In this document: positions 57,447 through 64,000 of the stretch, piece by piece
Layout of the letters: the number at the start of each line of letters is the position of its first letter
How positions within the stretch are numbered: the stretch's first letter is position 1
Assembly (NCBI RefSeq): GCF_003967175.1
Contig: NZ_AP018553.1
Coordinates: 620,001 to 684,000 of the forward strand
Reading direction: 5' to 3'
Length of the DNA stretch: 64,000 bases
DNA from: Sulfodiicoccus acidiphilus
Lineage (GTDB): Archaea > Thermoproteota > Thermoprotei_A > Sulfolobales > Sulfolobaceae
The notes under the pieces: generated by a model
Seen by the model: only the letters and a program-made list of their open reading frames with translations
Databases searched by the model: none
Told to the model about the DNA's origin: nothing
Position numbers and translations under genes: made by a program

Positions 57447-57797
57447 TCTGTTCGCCACCCTGGTGGTCCCCTCTATAGGGTTCGTAGTTCCGACCGTTGG
57501 TTTGGGCCTACTTCCGCCGTTTGGCTTCTGTGGGTTAGGGCCACCACTCCGCTAGGTGGTACCTCGAGGGTTCCTTTAAGCTGTGTCGGTGGAAGTCTGA
57601 TCTCTACGAGAGGAACGAAGTCGAAGTCACTCCCTTGGTCCCGTCGGGCTAGAATGTCGTTGACCTTTCAGAAAATAGGTTCACCGAAGGAGAGTTGGAA
57701 TCATAAGCTGCAGCCCTAGGGAGATTGAGTTTTCAAGGTTCTGTATAGGGGCCTCGGACGGGGATACTTTCAACACCTCTCAGAATATCGATGCTCC
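57447..57797. other. 350-bp GC-rich non-coding stretch
   Basis: No gene is visible. CCACCACTCCGCTAGGTGG near 57541-57560 can form a small hairpin. The composition resembles the element remnants, but the common end module is absent. Confidence 0.4.
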
Positions 57798-58664
57798 TCA
57801 TAGGCCCATGGACTTCATGACGGTATACACTCGCCCCTCACTCTCTGGAGTGGAGTGTAGAGGAGACCTGCACTTCCCTCCACTGACTCCTCTGTATCTC
57901 ATTGCGGCCTTAAGGAGCGCTGGATAATCGCCCTCCATTATTGCCTCCACTAGAGTCGTAAGTTTCTCCTGTATTTTGAGAGCTTCTCTGAGATTTCCAT
58001 CTCTTGTCAGTCTCACAGCTTGTACCACTAGTTCTGGGGCTACGTTACCACTGCCAGCTACAGTGCCATCAGCTCCTCTTGCTATCGCATCCACTATCAA
58101 CCTATCCTCACCCATGAGGCTGTTAAAGCTTGAATTGGCCTCCTTGGCGTAGGCTGTTAATCTAAGGAAGGCCACTAAGTCGGACGTGGTGTACTTCATC
58201 CCGCTCACCACCCCCTCTTCGACCAGTTTGTGGAGAGCTGTAGGAGGAAATTCGTACCCCACCAGGGAAGGAATGTTGTAGACATAGACCGGCAATCCCA
58301 CCTTAGCTATAGACTCATAGAACTTCACTATTCCCAACTCGTCCGTCCTATGATAGAGAGGAGGTATAGTTATTAGCTCACTCGCTCCAACGTCTGCGTA
58401 CTGTTTCGCCAGCTTCGCGGCGTTGTACGAGGAGTTCTCATTTATTCCTGCAATTACCTTACCTTTTCCATGTTCAACTACAGTTCTCACAACTAGGACC
58501 TTCTCCTCCTCACTTAACATATTGAACTCTCCAGTTGTCCCTAGGGCCATTATCCACTCTATTCCCTCCCTTAAGAGATATCGTGTTACCTCACCCAAGG
58601 CATCTAGGTCCAACTCTTCTTTTTCGTTGAACGGAGTGACTATTGGAACTACTATTCCCTTCAT
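57798..58664 (-). CDS. Dihydrodipicolinate synthase/N-acetylneuraminate lyase-family aldolase
   Basis: 288-residue TIM-barrel class I aldolase. The Schiff-base lysine is Lys157 in SGMKYTTSD, the catalytic Tyr129 is in VYVYNIPS, and GTTGEF at 42-47 binds the pyruvate carboxylate. The family condenses pyruvate with an aldehyde or cleaves the product. It is not close by eye to the Sulfolobus KDG aldolase KdgA, so the substrate could be dihydrodipicolinate-like, a sugar acid or something else. The C-terminal ~20 residues (CRSPLHSTPESEGRVY) are atypical. Confidence 0.85.
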   Translation of the reverse strand: MKGIVVPIVTPFNEKEELDLDALGEVTRYLLREGIEWIMALGTTGEFNMLSEEEKVLVVRTVVEHGKGKVIAGINENSSYNAAKLAKQYADVGASELITIPPLYHRTDELGIVKFYESIAKVGLPVYVYNIPSLVGYEFPPTALHKLVEEGVVSGMKYTTSDLVAFLRLTAYAKEANSSFNSLMGEDRLIVDAIARGADGTVAGSGNVAPELVVQAVRLTRDGNLREALKIQEKLTTLVEAIMEGDYPALLKAAMRYRGVSGGKCRSPLHSTPESEGRVYTVMKSMGL

Positions 58665-58849
58665 TTACGTTAGGGACTCCCCAGTCATGTAAAAACCTTT
58701 TGGTTGATATGGAGAAGACGGTTAACTACTATTCACAGTTAAAGTGAAACCTGGCGAGGAATCTTTCTCCTTCTTCGGATGATGTCGATATGCCTCTCAT
58801 CGCAGCTATTCCTAGACGGAACTATTCAGCGAACCGATGTATCCCAGCC

Positions 58850-59150
58850 CAGGAAGGATTCCCTCCAAGGGGGCTCGTAGTCCCACCACCAGTTCCGGTT
58901 TACATCTCTCGTTTGGTGGACAGTAGGGGCGGCATCAAAGCTCCCCATCCAAAGGGAGACTTCCATTCCCGAGCTCTAGTCTCTCAAGAGGGAAGATGCC
59001 AATTCCCCCAGTCCCATTGAGCCCTCGATCGGGCTGAAAGAGGGAAGTCGTTAGTATCTCTGAGAAAATTTTAGAAAAACAATGTTTAAATGAAAGACCG
59101 TCTGGTCCCACCAAAGGCTTTGCCCCCCTTCAACCCCCATTAAGATAAGT
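58850..59150 (-). mobile_element. Non-autonomous IS200/IS605-like element (~300 bp)
   Basis: 58868-58920 is the reverse complement of 29314-29361 with few changes, and GAGCCCTCGATCGGGCTGA near 59020-59038 matches the inverse of 29190-29205. The end module at 59090-59147 (AAAGACCGTC...GGCTTTGCCCCCCTTCAACCCCC) closes the element. No ORF. The rest of the gap 58665-59263 contains nothing else I can name. Confidence 0.6.
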
Positions 59151-59263
59151 AATGCTCCCCGTATCGCCAGCAAAGGCTTTTGACTAACCTCCGACGAGTC
59201 GAACAGTTTCACAACCCGTCCTCCCACCCCCACTAAAGGACGAGGTTTGTCGTTAATAGTTTA

Positions 59264-60853
59264 TCACTTATCATCGATTAGAAAGTATCTATTCTTTGAG
59301 TTATCATCGTAAACTATCACACTGGATTCCTCAGTAATGGTAGCGGCCTTCTCTGCAGAGGGTTGTCCACCTTTTACGTAGAACATTGTTGTCCGTGCTA
59401 GCCCAACGGGGAAGGACCAGACGATCTCCTTCAAGAAGTGAGGAACTCTCTTCAGGAAGTAGCTCTCGGCGTTCTTCAATAGAGCTAACTTCCTAGGGTG
59501 AACTCTGGTCTTGAGAAGCTTGCTTCTAACCCACTTTCTGATGTAGAACGAGTAATTTCCATAGAACTGCATGAGTTGAATGAGGGTCGGATGAACTCTG
59601 GTCCTCATGACTGGGGTGAGCAAGTCGAACTGCGACCAGTCCAGCGTGAAGAGCTTGCCGTTCTTAATAGCGTCGACGAAGACTCTTGTACCTGGAAGGG
59701 GTGTGTATATAGAGAATTGAACTCCGTCAGCGCCTACGTCGGATAGCTTATATGCAAATTTAACAGTTCTCCACATGTCTTTCAGGCCCTCGTACGGAGC
59801 TCCCAATATTAGCCCCACTAGCACAACTACTCCGTTTTCGTCTAGAACCTTAACTGCCTTCTCAGCCCACGAGGTGTTTAGTCCCTTGTGCATCTTCTTT
59901 AGAGTTTCCTCGCTCCCGGACTCTACTCCCAAGAACGCCACTTTGAGTCCAGCGTTCGCGGCCTTCTCAATTAAGGTTGGATTCCTCGCAGTGATATCTG
60001 CCCTCATTTGGGCTATCCACTTCACTTCGACTCCCTCGTTTATCATACAATCGAACAACTTCTCCCTCTGTTTTATGTTGGGGAAGACAACGAAGATGTC
60101 GTCAACGAAGAAGATCCATCTATATCCGAGGGACTCAACCAGCTTAACCTCCTGCATTATTCTAGACACACTCTTGTTCCTCCACTTGTTCCCCCATGTG
60201 GGTGTGACAGAACAGAAGTCGCAAGCGTAGGGACATCCCCTAGATGTCTCAATACATGCTACACTTTCCCCCTTACCGAATATATCGAAGGTATACTTTT
60301 CCCTGTTAACCAAGTGAAACGCCGGAACGGGGATCGTATCCAAATTTGTTATAAGAGGCCTTGGTTTAGTTTTCCTGATCTCCCCTCCCTTGTAGTAGGC
60401 TATCCCCTTCACGTCCTCAAGCTTCATCTTGCCGTTAAGGCAATGCACTAGGTCCACCATAGTACCGTCTCCCTCCCCAAGCACGACTACATCGAAGCCT
60501 CCCTTCAACGTCTCGGTGGGGGTAAACGTAGCGTGATGTCCCCCAGCCACGAGTACAGTATCTTTGAGCTGCTCCTTAATCCTCCTGGCGAGCGAAAGGG
60601 AGACCTCTTGGGCAGCGGTTGCATGGATCGTTATCCCCACAACGTCTGGGTCCCACTTCGTTGCCTCATCTACTACCGACTCTACTGTCATCATTCCGTC
60701 GGCCTCCATGTCTACTACTCTAGCTTCTGTACCTTCCACACTCAATACATCTCCCGCCAACTGGAGAAGACCCAACGGTGTAGGGAGGAAGCCAAAGCTC
60801 TTCTTGTAGGCAGTCTTGGTGGGATTTATCGGCCTAATGAAGAAGGCTTTCAT
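59264..60853 (-). CDS. Cobalamin-binding radical SAM enzyme
   Basis: 529 residues. An N-terminal B12-binding domain (about 1-140) is followed by a radical SAM barrel with the cluster motif CPYACDFC near 210-217 (CxxxCxxC), then a C-terminal helical region (about 400-529). This architecture is shared by lipid and hopanoid methylases and by the Sulfolobus GDGT ring synthases GrsA/GrsB, which install cyclopentane rings in membrane lipids. Size and lineage make a Grs protein the leading candidate, but I cannot separate it from other B12-radical SAM enzymes by eye. It is divergent from the mutase B12 subunit gene. Confidence 0.8.
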   Translation of the reverse strand: MKAFFIRPINPTKTAYKKSFGFLPTPLGLLQLAGDVLSVEGTEARVVDMEADGMMTVESVVDEATKWDPDVVGITIHATAAQEVSLSLARRIKEQLKDTVLVAGGHHATFTPTETLKGGFDVVVLGEGDGTMVDLVHCLNGKMKLEDVKGIAYYKGGEIRKTKPRPLITNLDTIPVPAFHLVNREKYTFDIFGKGESVACIETSRGCPYACDFCSVTPTWGNKWRNKSVSRIMQEVKLVESLGYRWIFFVDDIFVVFPNIKQREKLFDCMINEGVEVKWIAQMRADITARNPTLIEKAANAGLKVAFLGVESGSEETLKKMHKGLNTSWAEKAVKVLDENGVVVLVGLILGAPYEGLKDMWRTVKFAYKLSDVGADGVQFSIYTPLPGTRVFVDAIKNGKLFTLDWSQFDLLTPVMRTRVHPTLIQLMQFYGNYSFYIRKWVRSKLLKTRVHPRKLALLKNAESYFLKRVPHFLKEIVWSFPVGLARTTMFYVKGGQPSAEKAATITEESSVIVYDDNSKNRYFLIDDK

Positions 60854-60978
60854 GACATGGACTATTGAGTAACCAAGTAAAGCTTGTTCACAAAACGGAT
60901 TTATGCTGTTATTTTTTCCTGAGAGAGGAAATTTAAACCTCGGAAAAGGGTTTAACCTCGTCCATTTAACTGCATCGC

Positions 60979-61394
60979 ATGGAGGGTAGGATAAAGGTCG
61001 TGGTGGGGAAGTTGGGACTGGACGGACACGACAGGGGAGCCAAGGTTATCGCTAGAGCGCTGAGCGAGGCCGGAATGGAAGTAGTGTACACTGGACTAAG
61101 ACAAACTCCAGAGCAACTCGTGAGGACCGTCGTTCAGGAGGACGCTGACGTTCTTGGAGTCAGCGTACTCAGTGGCGCCCACATGGAGCTCATGTCGAAA
61201 CTGATGGAATTGCTCAATCAAAGAGGAATTAAGGACATCACCGTGGTGTTGGGAGGTATTATACCCAAGTCTGACATAGAGAAGCTACGCTTGTTGGGAG
61301 TAGACGGCGTCTTCCCCCAGGTACTATGATTGATGAGGTAGTGAAGTTCATAAAGGGCAAGGTCGCCGAGAAACGAGGGAAAAGGATTGAATGA
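60979..61394 (+). CDS. Methylmalonyl-CoA mutase cobalamin-binding subunit, frameshifted as sequenced
   Basis: Small B12 subunit with the base-off motif [10 protein letters not shown] (DxHxxG; His supplies the cobalt ligand), followed by SVLSGAHM and LGGIIP. The frame ends at 61329 after VFPQVL, but one added C in the CCCCC run at 61314-61318 continues it to [20 protein letters not shown] and a TGA at 61392-61394. That gives 138 residues, the normal length for this subunit. A GGGTTTAACC TATA-like element is 27 nt before ATG 60979. The large mutase subunit is not in the window. Confidence 0.88.
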
Positions 61395-62300
61395 GTTACT
61401 GCGGCTAGCGGAGCAGGGGATGAACTAGCAATATCTAAGGTGCTCAGCGGAGTAGAGTACTTGAGGGAGGAGTCCTACAGTTATTTGGACATGCTCATAA
61501 AGAGAGCAGGAAAGGCACACGTAATAGGTGTGACGGGTCCGCAGGGTGTTGGAAAGAGTACGCTCATAGGACAGGTAGCGAAGGCTCTCTCTTCTTCTGG
61601 GCGAAGAGTGGGAGTAATAACTGTAGATCCCACGAGCCCCTTCTCGTCGGGCTCGTTCATGGGGAACCGAGTTAGAATGAATGGGTTGGACAAGGTCTTC
61701 ATTAGGAGCCTGGCGACAAGGGGGTTCGCAGGAGGAGTCGGAGTGCACGCTGCCCTCCTAATAGAGGCAATGGATGGACTGGGATTCGACGAAATAATTT
61801 TAGAGACTGTGGGGGCTGGACAGGTGGACACGGACGTGATGCACATGGCACAGACGGTAGTAGTAGTCCTAGCCCCCGGGGTCGGAGATGACGTGCAAGC
61901 CCTCAAGTCTGGGCTGATGGAAATCGGACACATCTACGCCGTCAATAAGAGGGATCTTCCGGAGTCGGAGAGGCTAGTACAACACGTTAATTTCGCCCTA
62001 TCCTTGAGGGGTGGAGAGTGGAAACCTAGGTTAGTGCTCACGGCGGCCCAAGTAGGGGAAGGGATAGAGGAATTGCTATTGGCCTTGAGGGAGCATCTAG
62101 CTTGGCTAGGGAGTATAGGAATCGACGAGTCCCTGAGGAGGAGACGGCGAAAGCTCCTAGAACTTCTCTTAATAAAGAGAGCTGTAGAGGCGGTGGAACA
62201 AGCGTTAAGGATCTCAGAGGAAAGGGTGGAGGAATTCGCTCGAGGTACGGCAGGTCTGAGGGAGATCGTCAGTGAAATAGCCAGGGAGGTGAAGATCTAA
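61387..62300 (+). CDS. meaB: MeaB/ArgK-family GTPase chaperone of methylmalonyl-CoA mutase, frameshifted as sequenced
   Basis: G3E-family GTPase. Walker A GPQGVGKST lies near residue 50, the switch regions VDPTSPFSSGSFMGNRVRMN and ETVGAGQVD follow, and NKRD gives guanine specificity. It loads and protects the B12 cofactor of the mutase. The visible ORF begins at GTG 61440, but family N-terminal sequence ([11 protein letters not shown], then DELAISKVL) is present from TTG 61387 if one G is restored in the GGGG run at 61416-61419. The gene overlaps the mutase subunit stop by eight bases, so the two are co-translated. Confidence 0.9.
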
Positions 62301-62341
62301 CGGCCGAGGAGGCTCGAAGGGCTTTCAAGAGTGGAAGGCCC

Positions 62342-62584
62342 ATGCTTGCTCTTTCCCTGGTTAAGGGCTGGGTGAAGAGTTACGTAGAGGAAGTGGCGAG
62401 AGACAAGAGAGTAGAATTGGAACAAATCATGGGAGACCTCGATCCCGATTGTCTTAGTTTGCTTAAGGCTGTGTTGAATTCTCCCGCACTAACGGAGGAT
62501 TTGGCCGTGTTCGTCCCCAAACCGAGCGAGGAGGAGTTCGAGTCGCTGGTGGCAAAGGTTCAGGTTTGTTTAGGAAGGCTGTAA
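62342..62584 (+). CDS. Small protein downstream of meaB
   Basis: 80 residues, helical and acidic, with no family recognised. The same frame is open upstream through LTAEEARRAFKSGRP without a usual start codon, so the true N-terminus could be longer. It is probably co-transcribed with the mutase genes. Its end overlaps the convergent transporter gene by 25 bases. Confidence 0.5.
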   Translation: MLALSLVKGWVKSYVEEVARDKRVELEQIMGDLDPDCLSLLKAVLNSPALTEDLAVFVPKPSEEEFESLVAKVQVCLGRL

Positions 62585-63491
62585 GATTTTCTATTTCTCT
62601 TAATTGAAGTCATATCCATGTACGATTTCACTAGACTCCCCACGCCTATTACACCGACCACTGAAACAACTAAGACGAATCCGACGTTAACTGCATCGAG
62701 ATTAGGAATTGGGTTACCTGTAGATATTGATAATTGATCCAAGAGAGGAAAAGCGACTATTAGAAGCCCTATAAACATGAAGGCTATTCCGCCGTAGTAG
62801 AGAGTTCTCCCTGCCGTACTTCTTCCTATTATAGAGATTTCTTCTTGGGTTAACTTTTTAATCCTTGCTAAATTAGCGAACGCGGCACCGAAGAGGATCT
62901 GCATCGACATAGTCCCCAACCCGAACATTGCCCCAGGTAAGGGGCATAAACAACACTGGGGACTTGGGGTGCCAATACGAAGGTCACTATAGTAGCGTAG
63001 GCTCCGAAGCCGAAGCCGGCAATAAGTCCGTGCAGCACAGTCATCTTCAGGGGGACCTCCCTATTATGTGCCATGTCTTCACTCACCCTCGACGCGCTGG
63101 ACGTGTGATGTGGATTGCCCCCAAGCAGTTTGTCCACAGGTAGGTGTATGTACCTTCCTTTTAACACGTACGAGCCAGCGACTGCCATTACCACTCCCAC
63201 CACGATGTAGACGGGACCGTCAAGATTGTACCTCTGGTAGAAGGCCGCTAATCCGACGAAACCAAGTGTGGTTAACAAGGCCCTCTGTGCAGTGAAACCC
63301 GTCGAAAAGAGAAACCCGGCCTTCATTCCCCTCCTCGTACTGTAACTGCCTACGGCGTAACTGAAAGTTATAGGCCACGTGTGCTCATCTGGCGTGGCAC
63401 CATGCATCATGCCTAGCAAAAACGAGAGGAACATGATAGCAGGCAAGGTCAATCCTTCCGGGGGATTCAACAACAGGTTTAACAGGGACAT
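62560..63491 (-). CDS. Nickel/cobalt-type (NiCoT/NicO-like) membrane transporter, frameshifted as sequenced
   Basis: About 310 residues with eight or so helices. The first helix ends in MMHGATPDEHTWPITF, a histidine/aspartate motif of the kind used by nickel/cobalt permeases, and a His-rich loop (GGNPHHTSSAS) lies in mid-protein. The two visible frames (62868-63491 and 62560-62928) join through YAPYLGAMFGLGTM if one G is restored in the GGGG run at 62931-62934. A TauE-like transporter is the alternative. A perfect palindrome overlaps the promoter. Cobalt import for the adjacent cobalamin enzymes is an attractive inference. Confidence 0.7.
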
Positions 63492-63496
63492 TTCAA

Positions 63497-63521
63497 TCGT
63501 ATTAGGGTACCCCTAATACGA
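63497..63521. promoter_or_regulatory. Operator palindrome at the metal-transporter promoter
   Basis: TCGTATTAGGG-TAC-CCCTAATACGA is a perfect 11-bp inverted repeat, ending six bases before the ATG at 63491. A TATA-like AACTTTTTAT (minus strand, 63521-63530) abuts it. A regulator bound here would cover the transcription start, the standard layout for archaeal metal-dependent repressors. Confidence 0.75.
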
Positions 63522-63559
63522 TAAAAAGTTTTCTCTAGCCACCTCTATGTACCGACCTC

Positions 63560-63925
63560 CTTCCCGCCCTGAAGGGTGAGTGTTCCCCGAGGTCTCAGGT
63601 ATTACACCCCTTTTACTGGTCCTACTCTGTTGTGGTCTAACAGGAACTTTCAATTCCTTCTACGATGCTTCCAACTTCCTGAGTTTCTTCTCATGGAAAC
63701 CGTTGGGTAGGAATCTGACCACGTTGGTTCTCTTGTTCCCGAACTCCCCCTGGTAGACACCTTCCCCTGATGTTGCGGGAGAGATTAGCTCCCGCTTCTT
63801 ACTCTCTAAGGATTGACCAGAAGAGGAGATCGAGCACATCTGTTGTACGTGGTATTTTACTATAAGGGGGCGATCCGTCCTCACGGAAGGGGACTTTCGC
63901 CCCTTAACCCCCCAATTATCTTAAA
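63560..63925 (-). mobile_element. Non-autonomous IS200/IS605-like element (~365 bp)
   Basis: CCCGCCCTGAAGGGTGAG near 63563 is one end. The common module is at 63860-63918 (TATAAGGGGGCGATCCGTCC, CTCACGGAAGG, CTTTCGCCCCTTAACCCCCC), nearly the same as 24306-24369. The interior carries no supported ORF; a 74-codon minus-strand frame has no recognisable TnpB motif. Confidence 0.6.
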
Positions 63926-63944
63926 GTCCGTTTATCGCAAAGGA

Positions 63945-64000
63945 GATTGAGGGGCGGAAGACCACAGTGAGGGGGATAGCCTCCCTCATTTAAATGTTGG
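63945..64000 (+). mobile_element. End of a further element, cut by the window edge
   Basis: GAGGGGCGGAAGACC...GAGGGGGATAGCCTCCCTCATTTAAA resembles 45893-45935 and the inverse of the common end module. It lies in opposite orientation to the element just before it. Confidence 0.45.

Noticed and set aside
58065-58664. Naming the aldolase KdgA of the Entner-Doudoroff pathway because of the nearby glucose dehydrogenase
   Set aside because: Its active-site neighbourhood and overall sequence do not resemble the Sulfolobus KdgA that I know, and it is 40 kb from the dehydrogenase.

Overview
The window comes from a thermoacidophilic archaeon of the order Sulfolobales. The evidence is a cbsB-soxL-soxN cytochrome operon, a thiosulfate:quinone oxidoreductase pair (doxDA), a SelD-related sulfur protein next to TusA, a ups-type pilus operon, TldD/TldE, a CpsA-like carboxypeptidase, a Sulfolobus-type glucose dehydrogenase, heavy AGG/AGA arginine codon use, and many promoters with a TATA box centred about 27 nt before an apparently leaderless start codon. 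Base composition is near 50 % GC by eye, which is high for the order (Sulfodiicoccus- or Metallosphaera-like); I cannot name the species. No tRNA, rRNA or CRISPR array was recognised.

Layout. 1-5157: respiratory cytochrome operon (cbsB, soxL, soxN), then a tightly overlapping tusA / SelD-like / acylphosphatase trio. 5395-8202: two almost identical inverted copies of a ~290 bp non-coding repeat flank a TauE-type exporter and doxDA. 8328-16532: PLP sulfur amino-acid enzyme, amino-acid permease, M20 carboxypeptidase, unknown helical protein, methyltransferase, glucose dehydrogenase, proline iminopeptidase. 16519-28885: two sugar-type ABC importers, each with both permease halves fused in one polypeptide and only one ATPase gene between them, together with a permease, an aminotransferase, OsmC and a cyclase-family hydrolase. 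29761-34085: AlkP-superfamily hydrolase, decayed polysaccharide deacetylase, cupin, ABC exporter. 34165-43840: secreted and membrane proteins, MFS carriers, RidA, CBS protein, TldD/TldE. 47512-53115: ups pilus operon (upsX, E, F, A, B). 54252-63491: DMT carrier, Nnr, DapA-family lyase, then a cobalamin-linked group (B12 radical-SAM enzyme, mutase B12 subunit, MeaB, and a nickel/cobalt-type transporter behind a palindromic operator).

Two themes cut across the window. First, at least nine genes read through cleanly only if one G or C is restored, in eight cases in a run of four or five. This looks like a systematic base-calling deficit rather than nine independent mutations, so the affected genes are given at their reconstructed extents. 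Second, about seven 250-350 bp non-autonomous elements share a terminal module with a hairpin whose sequence varies while its pairing is kept. One larger copy still carries a wrecked tnpB, so the group looks like IS200/IS605-type derivatives.

Working picture: a sulfur-oxidising, sugar- and peptide-using acidophile. Electrons from thiosulfate (DoxDA) enter the quinone pool, the Cbs/Sox cytochromes act on that pool, and TusA plus the SelD-like protein probably handle activated sulfur. Start sites were chosen from TATA spacing, Shine-Dalgarno-like sequence and family alignment by eye; no database search was possible.
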